A stretch of DNA of 64,000 nt from Sweltsa coloradensis (Eukaryota > Arthropoda > Insecta > Plecoptera > Chloroperlidae): the NCBI GenBank assembly GCA_024449915.1, contig JAMZAV010000168.1, positions 1,299,552 through 1,363,551 on the forward strand, in the 5' to 3' direction. The notes under the pieces are model-generated. The model saw only the letters and a program-made list of their open reading frames with translations, was not told the origin of the DNA and did not search any database. Both the position numbers and the translations under genes were made by a program. Each line of letters starts with the position of its first letter. Within the stretch, counting starts at the first letter, position 1. This document shows positions 24,262 through 33,721 of this stretch, one piece after another.

Positions 24262-25042
24262 TTGGATGAGCGTAGCGAGCGTTTGAGAGTGGAGCGAAGA
24301 TTCCATTTCACCACGATGGAGAAAAAAATCCGGAATGTTTTTTTTTTTTTTTCTTTTTTTTATGTATTTTTGTCTGTTTTTTAACACGATTCCGGCTAAA
24401 ACCCATACTCCGATTGCGATGAAATTTTATGGAGGTCTTCGAAATCTCTGAATTAGAACTGCCACGTTTTTTTAGCACAATCAAAAAATTATTTCTCATC
24501 AAAAAACGCAATTTTACGATTTTTTTCGATTTTAAAAAATTTCTTCGACTTATAACACCTACATGCTTTATCCGATTTTAATGATTTTGCACAGAACCTT
24601 TATTTTATGAATTAAGATATTAGTGTAAAATTTGAGGACAATCGAAAAATTATTTCGTATAAAAATCGAAAATTTTACGTGTTTTTCTTTTTTAAACAAT
24701 TTCTTTGACTTTTAACACCTACATGCTTTATCCGATTTTAATGATTTTTTCACAGAACCTTAATTTTATCAATTAATATATTCTTGTGAAATTTGAGCAC
24801 AATCGAATAACTATTTCTTATGAAAATCGAAAATTTACATTTTTTTTCTTTTTTAAAATTACGATTAATTAAAAAAATTAAAGATTAAAGTTTATTTTTA
24901 TTTAATTAAATTAATTTAAAAAAATCTTCAACTTAGGAATGATTTTTTCACAGAACAACAGAAAATCCACATAACACATGGTAGCTCAATGCACCAATTA
25001 CGCTCATCCAACAAGCCGGCGGGACTTAAGCGTTTTCCTAGT
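24262..25042. mobile_element. DNA element with GGATGAGCG ends and internal tandem repeat
   Basis: Left end TTGGATGAGCGTAGCGAGCG. The right end reverse-complements to AACTAGGAAAACGCTTAAGT, CCCGCCGGCTTG, TTGGATGAGCGTA. The interior has about three units of roughly 161-168 bp (starting near 24378, 24547 and 24708) sharing ACACCTACATGCTTTATCCG, TTTTAATGATTTT and CACAGAACCTT. The left end lacks the outer ACTAGG segment. No transposase was seen, so the element is non-autonomous or decayed. Confidence 0.6.
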
Positions 25043-25550
25043 TAAATTCAAGACTATCTTAGAAATAGTTCTTGTTTCAGCCTAGAGCTTGTAGGTAGTT
25101 CTCAAGTGATTGTCAGGGTCCATATTTGCACACGAGAACTAAAGCAATTACTCCGCGAGTGAGGCGGGCCGGGTAGGGTAGGGTCGGGCTAAGCTACCAC
25201 GATACGAGCATGTACTTCTGCAGTTCTGTCTCGTTCTCGAGAGAGGATTACGTCTGTGCAAACCTTAGACACAAACGAGACGTATCACGTCCTTGGGATG
25301 CCACGGGGTTTACAGAAGGGATTTGTGGAGTCTTCTACTTTAGTGAGTATTTATTCTACATTAAGAGTTTTCACGAGTCATTCATGTATTCTCACGTGGT
25401 TACGCTCGTAAGTACTCACTTGTATAACGCTCTTAAGAAAATTTGCCAATTACATATGCGAAATCTAAAATGCGCAAAACTCTGACATTTCATATAAAAC
25501 AACATACAAAAACAGAATTGCTTTATATTATGTACACTATACATCATGCT
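25043..25550. other. no recognisable feature
   Basis: A 91-codon plus frame (25210-25485) crosses a less AT-rich block. Its peptide is not recognised and no splice sites stand out. Confidence 0.3.
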
Positions 25551-25913
25551 TAAGAGAGTACAGGACATGCGTGTTAGGCAAATTGATGTTCGCTGAGCTG
25601 ACTGACACCACAGGTGTTTGAAATTTTAAACAGATGTCACAAATGTGGTAATATGGATCTGCAGTAACACATTTCCAAAATTTTGTTTTGAAATAATTTA
25701 TAAAAATAAATTAGTTATCACGAATTTTAATTTTGTTGAAACCTCCAAAATTGACTATGTTTTTCTGTCTGATAAATATAAAATCGACCTATGACCACAG
25801 GGCTGTCCATGTTTGCTTTATTGACAACTTTGCAAAGTTTCATATACGTCGGATGCATCTTGGCCGAGCGAATAGCTATGTGACAACTGCCAAATGTGTC
25901 CTGTTCCCTCTTA
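25551..25913 (+). mobile_element. MITE with TAAGAG ends, copy 1
   Basis: Starts TAAGAGAGTACAGGACA and ends TGTCCTGTTCCCTCTTA, imperfect terminal inverted repeats of about 17 bp. The interior matches, in reverse orientation, 53665-54036 (CAGGGCTGTCCATGTTTGCT, GGATGCATCTTGGCCGAGCG, ACACCACAGGTGTTTGAAAT). At 363 bp it has no coding capacity. Confidence 0.8.
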
Positions 25914-25985
25914 TGCATAAAGTCGACGCACCGGAAGCTCCCGTCACGTGCCCCAGATGCATACTCGATGTATCCTTACTTCTCA

Positions 25986-26163
25986 CTGACAGTGTTGGTT
26001 CGCGAGGTCCCGGGCTCGAATCCTGGCGAGACCATCAACCCTGACTGAAGGTTTATTCCTGGGTTTTCCTCAGTCAATGCAAGGGATTGAGTCTTTTCAA
26101 ACCGCCCTTGGATATCCCTTCACAATTGTCCTAGCCGCAACATACCCAGTTCACCTGCAGGGG
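25986..26163 (+). mobile_element. tRNA-derived SINE, family A, copy 3 (head deleted)
   Basis: Begins GACAGTGTTGGTT, then skips directly to CGCGAGGTCCCGGGCTCGAA. The D-arm/anticodon part of the tRNA-like head is therefore missing compared with copy 1. The body is typical: CAACCCTGACTGAAGG, GGTTTTCCTCAGTCAATGCA and ATCCCTTCACAATTGTCC, ending near ACATACCCAGTTCACC. Confidence 0.85.
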
Positions 26164-27269
26164 GTAAATGTTTCCACGCATGAACCCGCGTCATTGTAAA
26201 ACACTGCGCAACAGTCCTCTAACTTGTTTTTTCTCTGCCCCGACGTTTCTTTGCACTTGGGGGGGGGGGGCTCTGCATCGCTTATCCCTGGCGCCGGGGG
26301 ACGTTGTAATACGTATGCCACGCTTCACCCCAGACAACGCCGGAGGAATTACAACGTAGTGCGTTGCACGGTTGGAGAACTACCTAGCTCAAAGCTACAC
26401 TGACCCGTCACGAAGCTGTCCTATTCATCGCGGAAAACCAAGTTTACCTTCGGGCAGAATATAATTAATTAGTATTTTATTAGTGTATAGAAGATGGTTT
26501 TATATTCAAACTTAAAACCGAGAACCAGGTTTTGTTAGCAAAATATCCATAATTGAAACGTATTAATATTAAAAACGTTTTGGCGTGTGAATGCTTCACC
26601 CGACGCTGCGTCTGAATTACTTAGCTCTATAAACTAAATAACTATAACTGACTCACTAAATAAATAATATTCATTTTAGTATATTAAAATGTAAAAGTGA
26701 ATCCGGAAACGACAACCTTAAGTTAGTCAAAGCAACGCGTTGAAATAACCCGTTTCGGGCTATGATAAAATGTGTTTTTCGGTTTATGACACTTCGTGAG
26801 TTTATTGAACACTCAACGTTTCAGAAGAGAATTGTACATAATATATCGCTTTGTTGTCATTAAGTAGGTAACAAGAATATTTGCAAAAGTTGCATAATAA
26901 TTGATGGAAGGGGGGGGGGGGAAATTGGCATATTTTGATCTGCGGACACTGTTTGCAGGGTTTGTTTCCATGGTGTATGTATTGTATTTGTTTATTTGTT
27001 TTGTCAGTTCCGACACACACCAGCTTAATTCTATATTTTAATTTAAATTTGTTAAATGAACCACGTGTGTTAGAGTCTTTAAGAGTCTTTAGCGTACACA
27101 TCACTAGTGGAAGGTGTCCCAGGTTAAAACGAAACTTACACCAATCAAATCAAAACCTTGAAAACTCTTCATCACTAGACTCCAATTCACCGCCTTTCTG
27201 TCACAAATATATGCCTCTGAGTTCTTATGGTATGCCAGTCCTTAACAAGATCCTAGTAAAAAATTCCCA
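26164..27269. other. no recognisable gene; two G-runs
   Basis: Runs of 12 G at 26259-26270 and about 26910-26921. A 126-codon plus frame (26935-27315) overlaps the next SINE and is not recognised. Confidence 0.4.
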
Positions 27270-27420
27270 CAAATGTTATGAGGACTCAATTCTTTGCATT
27301 CCCATCGACGACTGAGGAAAACCTCGGATAAAAACTTAAGTCAGGATTGTCGTAAGATTCGAACCCTGGAGCCCTCGAATCAGAGACTTGCGTTTAGAGC
27401 TCGAGCCAACACTGTCGGTG
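27270..27420 (-). mobile_element. tRNA-derived SINE, family A, copy 4 (3' truncated)
   Basis: The minus strand reads ACCGACAGTGTTGGCTCGAG, a diverged B-box GGGTTCGAATCTTAC, CAATCCTGACTTAAG, then GAGGTTTTCCTCAGTCGTCG and AATGCAAAGAATTGAGTCC. It lacks the CATCCCTTCACAATTG end seen in full copies. Confidence 0.8.
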
Positions 27421-27607
27421 AATGTAGCTGGCGGGCTATAGCGCATGCAAAATACATTTGTGTACTTTCAGCCTCTTCCCACAGCCATTTCACGTCGCAG
27501 TTTGACATTTCATTAAACTGTTTGTTTACCAAAAATAATATTGTCAAGCTTGTTCTTTTGAAAGCTTTCCAGAATCCAATTTAATGCAAATAGAAGAAAA
27601 CGAAACC

Positions 27608-27631
27608 CGTTTCTCTCTCTCTCTCTCTTCT
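27608..27631 (+). repeat. CT microsatellite
   Basis: TTTCTCTCTCTCTCTCTCTT, about nine CT units. Confidence 0.9.
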
Positions 27632-28414
27632 CATTATGAAAGTCAAAACGATTCACATCCGTAAACAACATCCATGTTATTGTGATCAAGAGGAAGATAA
27701 ATAATTTGTTCTAGAAAATGGTATTTTTAATTTTTAATTTTTAAATGTGTTTGCTTTAGCGAAATTTCATTCGTCGACAGAAAACAAATAATGAGAGATT
27801 TGAAAATATGTTTTAAAAATATACAAAAACAGACGACGACGATTTGAGTCATGCTGTGTATATAAAGTGCCTCGCAGAGGTAATGTTCAATTATTTATTT
27901 CATCACGTTTAATATGAAAGAAGATTGTACAGCTTCATTCCCATGTACAATAAGTTCGTTAAGTAAAATTATATTTTTTTCAAATTTTCATTATACTATT
28001 TACATCATCCATGTATGAAGTAAATGTCAACAAAAAACCGCATGCCACTTATACATAATATTCGTTATTTTTATGTGACGTGTATCATGTCAGGATGTGG
28101 CAAAAAATAACAAAGATAATAATTTCAAATTAAGTCTCAAACTTCAAACGTCAAAACAAAAAAATATATTCGACGTGGTGAAATGTCTTGAGTAATTAAT
28201 TCTACTGATATCAATAATAATGATAATGAATGCCACGAAGACATCAGAACTTGACTGTAAATCCTTTGAATTCCAATCTTTATAAAATGTTAAGCCGTTG
28301 CATCACGAACTCACATCTTAAACTGCACTCTGAATGATGCCAGTTGTTTCCTGCATGAAACCCTGTAACAGTACAGTACTAATGGCCTCGTGTACTACCG
28401 TCATATTCTTCACT
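27632..28414. other. no recognisable feature
   Basis: AT-rich and unassigned. Confidence 0.4.
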
Positions 28415-28479
28415 TGCATTTATTTATTTGACGTCTATCCTTTTCAGTTGAAAACTGATTTACAATGAAGAACAACTAA
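28415..28479 (-). repeat. TAAA-tailed repeat 3' end, minus-strand copy
   Basis: The minus strand reads TTAGTTGTTCTTCATTGTAA, ATCAGTTTTCAACTGAAAAG, GATAGACGTCAAATAAATAA. The palindromic MITE begins directly at its edge (28480), so the MITE probably inserted into this older repeat. Confidence 0.6.
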
Positions 28480-28989
28480 ACTAGGGAAACGCCAAAGTCG
28501 TTGTTAGACGAGTGAGCAAGCCATGTGTTGAGTACCCGGAAACATCCCCTTTTCCTCCCCAAAACCTAAGGCTGAATCTAGCTAGCATGGGCATATTTCT
28601 CCTCCACAGTTTATTAGGCTAGAGTGGTGCATTAGGCCTTACAGTGTTGACGCGCCCTTACTTCAACTAATCTCAAACCCCTCTCATTTATACTCATGAT
28701 ATATTAATATTACCGAGTATTCAACACATGGCTTGCTCACTCGTCAAACAATGACTTTGGCGTTTTCCTAGTATATTATGAGTATAAATAAGGGGGGTTT
28801 GAGATTAGTTTGTTATAAGGGCGCGTCAACACTGTAAGGCCTAATGCGCCACTCTAGCCTAATATACTGTGGAGAAAATGCCCATGCTAGCTAGATTCAG
28901 CCTTAAGTTTTGGGAGGAAAGGGATGTTCCCGGGTACTCAACACATGGCTTGCTCACTCGTCTAACAACGACTTTGGCGTTTCCCTAGT
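28480..28989. mobile_element. 510-bp palindromic MITE
   Basis: Left arm 28480-28697 and right arm 28778-28989 are reverse complements at roughly 90% or better. The ends read ACTAGGGAAACGCCAAAGTC, GTTGTTAGACGAGTGAGCAA. The 80-bp spacer contains another terminal segment in minus orientation (28711-28772), so a solo or partial copy lies in the loop. A related single element is at 30183-30442. The interior block GGCGCGTCAACACTGTAAGG resembles the start of the GAC/GTC-rich family. Confidence 0.85.
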
Positions 28990-29062
28990 GTTTACCGAGT
29001 ACCCAACACAATAGCTTTCTCACTCGTCTAACAACGACTTTGGCGTTTTCATAGTATGGTTT
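28990..29062 (-). repeat. extra terminal fragment of the palindromic MITE family
   Basis: ACCGAGTACCCAACACAATA then CTCACTCGTCTAACAACGAC and TTTGGCGTTTTCATAGTA, a fourth terminus adjoining the palindrome in minus orientation. It is diverged at the outer edge (CATAGT rather than CCTAGT). Confidence 0.7.
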
Positions 29063-29153
29063 CAGAGGCGTCAACCAATCGTGTAGTCGTTGTCGCCGTC
29101 TTCGTACTGAATGGAGGCTTTGGCATAGTTGAGGTTAAGTTGATTTGGATTAA

Positions 29154-29420
29154 AGGCGCGTCAACTGTTAGGTTATAATACGCAACTCTAATCTAGGGGA
29201 TATAGGAAGGAAAACTCTATGCAGAACAGAATCAGCTACAAGTAGGTAAAAGGAAAAGAGGGGTTCTCACGTCGTGGTCGTCATAGTCTTTGTCATCGTT
29301 CGTGTCGTTATGGTCGTCGTCGTTGCGGAGGAGGAGAGGTCCCCGACGACAACTACCAGAGCTCGCCTCTAGTTTCGAGGAGTAATATTCTACTTACCAG
29401 CTAACGTTTGTGAAATGGAG
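29154..29420 (+). repeat. GAC/GTC-rich dispersed element, copy 3
   Basis: Begins GGCGCGTCAACTGTTAGG, then TCTAGGGGATATAGGAAGGA, AGAGGGGTTCTCACGTCG, GTC/GTT triplets, GACAACTACCAGAGCTCGCC and TAGTTTCGAGGAGTAATATT. Same block order as 5787-6060. Confidence 0.65.
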
Positions 29421-30104
29421 TTCGTTTTGGCGCGAGCCATCTCTTGGCCAAATGTCCGCCTATATCTATAATATAGACTTTCTATCGCATGACATTGACA
29501 CTTAGGAAAACAAAAATCAAAACACGTGGTGACAACCACCGACTGTGTGATTTTTTATCCGTCACCAAAATCAATGTGTTTAATTTATTAGACGAGTGAG
29601 CGCAGCGAACGTAGTCTACAACGCTACTTGATCGGTCCTTGGTCGTGATTAATTCTGTTAAATGTTAAATGTTAAATGTCTGTCTGTCCAGGCTCATACG
29701 GCCGAACGGCCAAATAGACCGAGCTGAAATTTTAAACAGACATCAGTGACAAGGTAACTTAGAGCTGCTAACAAAATGAGCACAATCTGTTGCGATTTAA
29801 ACCTGCAGAAAATAAAAAACTGAAAAATATGTTGAAATGTATAGGAATTATTTTAACGACAATGGTTTTCATTTTGAAATAAAAATTTTTGTTTGTTATT
29901 TATCTGGCTGTGAAATGCCGTGTCCAAGGTTAATCGAATGTTGGACGTCAAGGTTCACCCAAATTCCGCTCGTAGATTGAGTAAACCTTGCAATATTTTC
30001 ATGTATTTCGTACTGGCTATGTTTTCCATAGTATTGTCACAGATGATGGACTACACTGCGTTATATACATTTCAAAACATGTTAAATAATTTAAAAAATA
30101 CAAT

Positions 30105-30180
30105 CCAGAAATTACAAATCTTTCCCGACTATTGAACCCACGTCTCCCACATTTCGGCTATAAGGGCGCTTTAGCCAACT
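30105..30180 (-). other. tRNA-like core of hairpin family, damaged
   Basis: The minus strand reads GAGTTGGCTAAAGCGCCCTT, GTGGGAGACGTGGGTTCAAT, AGTCGGGAAAGATTTGTAAT, TTCTGGATTGTATT. This is the same head-plus-TTTCTGGATTGTATT arm seen at 57633-57794. The opposite arm is not evident and the next insertion starts 3 bp away. Confidence 0.6.
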
Positions 30181-30182
30181 CG

Positions 30183-30442
30183 ACTAGGGAAACGCCAAAG
30201 TCGTTGTTAGACGAGTGAGAGAGTCATGTGTTGAGTACGCGGGAAATTTGCATTTAAATTTGATTATAATATTCGTATAAATAATAGGGTATTTAAGTTT
30301 AGGTCATAGTTTAGGCCATAATGCTCACTGTAGCCTATGATAGGCTAGGGAGGCCTAAGGTAGGGGAAGAAAAGGAATGTTACCGGGTACTCAACACATG
30401 GCTCACTCACTCGTCCAACAACGACTTTGGCGTTTCCCTAGT
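30183..30442. mobile_element. 260-bp MITE with about 60-bp TIRs
   Basis: Left terminus ACTAGGGAAACGCCAAAGTC, GTTGTTAGACGAGTGAGAGA. The right terminus is the inverse: ACGACTTTGGCGTTTCCCTA, GT. CTAG is present at both outer edges, compatible with a TA or CTAG target site. Same family as 28480-28989, nested within 29584-30755. Confidence 0.85.
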
Positions 30443-30759
30443 TTTATATAACCATGGCTGTGGCCTTCTATACGTATTTGCAAATGAAACATGTGCAATC
30501 TAAGTTCAAATTTTTAAGATTTGTATTTATTGTAAGTTTAAATCGCAACGGATTGGGCTCATTTTGTTAGCAGTTCTCAGTTACCTGGTCACGGACGTCT
30601 GTTTAAAATTTCAGCTCAATCTATTTAGCCGTTCGGCCGTATGAGCCCGGACAGACAAACATACAAAACTTTATTGGACAATGGTCACGGCCAAGGCCCG
30701 ATCGAGTAGAGCGTAAAACAGAATCCTCATTCGCTTCGCTCACTCGTCTAATAAACCTT

Positions 30760-30885
30760 ATAACATAAATGCAGACACAATCAAGAACTATAGTTGAGTT
30801 AAGTTTGAAATAGAAATATTACAACAACAATGCATATAACTGAGTGGGGAGACTCTAAAAACAATTTATTTTATTTAATTTTTAT
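30760..30885 (-). repeat. retroposon tail fragment, minus strand
   Basis: ATAAATGCAGACACAATCAA, ATATTACAACAAC and AACTGAGTGGGGAGACTCTA, followed by an AATTTATTTTATTTAA tail. It combines words of both tail types, so the two types may be parts of one element. Confidence 0.5.
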
Positions 30886-31599
30886 TTAATAAGACAATAA
30901 TTTGGGTAACAAATTTGAATTGGATATGAAATGAATTAATAACCAGGTATAAAAAGAGGGGATAAGAATAGAAAAGAAGAAAGAGAGAAAGCGAATCAGA
31001 GTACAGCGAAGAACTTCGTGAAAACCCCCGCGCTCTTGAAACTTATTGCGCTTGTCGAGCCACCGAGTGATAACATTCCCATCAATCACAATTAATTCCA
31101 CGTTCCGCCCTAGAATTAAAATCAAATCCCTCATGCTAACATGCCGCCCAGCCGTGTGGTATACTTCCAGTACTGTATGATGGCAAACACAGATTCTCCA
31201 CGCGACTAGCGACTGTTCCTGTCAACCTGTTTACGTTACGTTGCCAAGTTGTTTAATGCACAGGAGAAAAACAATGTATGCGCTGTTACAATAGGGAAAT
31301 ATGCGCTGACGTAGAGTTAGATTTTTCTTTGAACAATCTCTCGAAGTAGAACATTGCGATGTTTACTGAACATGACAGCGAATCCATCAAGTGTAGAATG
31401 TGTTAGTGACAGCCAAGACAGGATTATATAATGACATTGTATGAACATTTATGTTTGTTACTTGATTTGCCATACTTTTAAATTAAGTTTAAATTTCATT
31501 TATCGGTCCCCGACCGCCAATTGGGAGACCTGGGTTCGATACCCGGCTGAGATGGATTTACAAGATTGATTTCTATATAATCAATATTGCAGATAGTGT
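30886..31599. other. unassigned, with a tRNA-like fragment
   Basis: At 31503-31555 the plus strand reads CCCCGACCGCCAATTGGGAG, ACCTGGGTTCGATACCCGG, a tRNA-like anticodon/T-arm half related to 59630-59700. The remainder is unassigned. Confidence 0.4.
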
Positions 31600-31656
31600 G
31601 ATTGAATTAAATGTACATGCTTTACCCATCTGCACCCACTTATGTTCAAAATAAAT

Positions 31657-32939
31657 AATGGACAACTAGTCAAAGGCGGGGCTTAGCTAGTTCCGAAAAA
31701 TCCAACAGAGAGCGCCGCGAACTGTGGGACAAGCTGCAACCTAAGTGTGGTTGGCGCAATGGACTTCAACATGTTTTTACGCCCGTACGGGTGGAAAAAA
31801 TCCTTAACAAATATGTTATTTTTTAGAATGGGCTTAGCCAAAGACTATGTAGATCAAGAAGGAAGCCAGCTGCTTTTTAGGGAAGGATGTTGTTTTGTCC
31901 TATGTTATGTCCTAGAGGATGTGTGGACTTCAGAAAACGGTGGTCATCATAGGGCCTATACCTTTGGGCTTAGAATGATTATAAACCCAAAGCCTTTCGA
32001 TTCCCACTAAAGTCAGAAGTTTTTTAACTTCTGATTTGGACTTAAGTCCATCACTTCTTGTCTGAGGAGTTTGTAATCGATGACTTTGGAGCCGTCCTAG
32101 CAACGAAGCACATAACAAATTCAGAGTTGTTCTGAATCGGCCTTGTTGAATCTGGCGTTGATCCGCGGGTGTTCGCACTGTCCACACCACTGATTGCTAT
32201 ATTTCCTACTAAAAATATCGATCTTTGGTTGGTTATCGCTCACTCGTCGATTGCGTCGGGGCCTACAGGGTTAGCTTGGTCACTTTGATTTAAAGTCCCC
32301 CACTGAAAATGCAATACTATGTATGCAATGCCAATACTTAATGGAAATAAAGCAACATTCTATTCTATTCTAGCTAGGTCTAGGCCCTACACCTAAACAA
32401 AAGTAGCCTGTCTAGTGCTTAGGCCTCTCTCTTGTGCAGAATTATAGGGCCGCGTCAAACAGGTCTACTCATTAGCCTGCCTACTACATGTATTAAGTTT
32501 AGAATGAAGATAGTTGGCCAGTCCGGGGAAATAAAAAAAAAATGGGTTAACTCATGGGCAGGGCTCCATCTCGCAAACACTTAAGTTTGCCATGAGGAAT
32601 TTGCTTTTAATCGGAATCCACGAAATGCAAAGAACATTACAGGCCTACAAGCATGGTATCACATGTTTTCGTAAAACATTTCTTATCTATCTGATTTTAA
32701 CTTCCCACGTCTTATTTCTTAACTTGATATCCTTCGGAAACGAGTGTAAAGACACCCCTCCTATTTTAGCTCTTGACGAACATCGTGAAACAACACAATT
32801 TGAACCATTTCAATCCAGAAATCCAGTCTTTAGTGTGGTACAGTAAGGCTGTCAGTTAAAATCGTCCCACAGTACGGCCATCTTTGAGCACATGTTTGAG
32901 TCGTGACGTCAGGGGGCGGAGTTAGACTACTCGTCCATT
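31657..32939. mobile_element. 1.28-kb TIR element inserted in the 340-bp array
   Basis: Left AATGGACAACTAGTC and right GACTACTCGTCCATT are inverted (13 of 15). A second inverted block, ACTGTGGGAC / GTCCCACAGT, lies inside each end (31721 and 32864). Flanking array sequence rejoins as CACTTATGTTCAAAATAAAT + GCTAAGGAG, as in uninterrupted units. Internal plus frames at 31747-32010 and 32592-32846 (87 and 84 codons) and a minus frame at 31930-32190 have no domain I recognise. Confidence 0.7.
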
Positions 32940-33721
32940 GCTAAGGAGTTTCAATTTTTTCAGAGTTTTGGTGGAGGTGCCGGTTTTGTCGTTTCTTCTT
33001 TATGTAAGTGTTTATCTTAATAAACGCCCAAACGTTCGGTTCGGTAACAAAGTTTAAGCAAACCATAAATATACCTTTATGTTCAATAGAAAGCATACAT
33101 AGTGCTGATAAATTACTACATAATGTTATAATATTGCTATAATACAAATTAAGTGTTTTTTTTGCTAGTTGTGATCAAAACTTATTTTCAAATAACTTAT
33201 GACATTGATGAACTAGTGCAATAAGCTAAAATAAACACGTTTTACCTCTGCACCCACTTATGTTAAAAATAAATCATTGCTAAGAAGTTACAATATTTTT
33301 CAGAGTTTTGGTGGAAGTGCCGGGTTTGCCGTTGCATCTTTATCTAAGTTTTTACCTTAATTGACGTGTAGGCGTTATTCACAAAGTTAAAGCAAATCAT
33401 TACAATACCTATGTTTTCAACTAAAAAGCATACAAATTGCTGATAAATAACTACATAAGGTAATAATGTAATTTATTTGCTAGTTGTGATCAAAACTTAT
33501 AATTATTTGCTAGTTGTGATCAAAACTTATAATAAATGTCAATGCAACATTGATCAGCTTATGAAATTAGTTTAAATCAACACGTGTCACTTATCTGCAG
33601 CCACTTATGTTGAAAATAACTCATTGCTAAAGCGTCACAATTTATTTCAGAGTTTTGGTGGAGGTGCCGGGTTTCGCGTTTTATTTTTATCTAATATTTT
33701 ACCTCAATCAACACGTCGCCA

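Larger units (their letters stand above)
29584..30755. mobile_element. TIR element with about 220-bp arms, hosting nested insertions
   Basis: Left end TTTATTAGACGAGTGAGCGC and right end CGCTTCGCTCACTCGTCTAA then TAAA are inverted. Arms continue inward to about 29810 and 30530, sharing GGCTCATACGGCCGAACGGC, AAATTTTAAACAGACxTC and GCTAACAAAATGAGC. Inside lie a tRNA-like sequence (30105-30180) and a 260-bp MITE (30183-30442). An internal 71-codon frame has no recognisable domain. Confidence 0.75.

Noticed and set aside
28480..30755. CRISPR array, because of the repeated GACGAGTGAG words
   Set aside because: Repeats are inverted, irregularly spaced and part of transposon ends; the genome is eukaryotic.
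32966..32983. The GGTGGAGGTGCCGGG motif as a tRNA primer-binding site of an LTR retrotransposon
   Set aside because: It begins TGG and resembles a CCA-end complement, but I see no long terminal repeats next to any copy and the implied tRNA end does not match a common animal tRNA I know.
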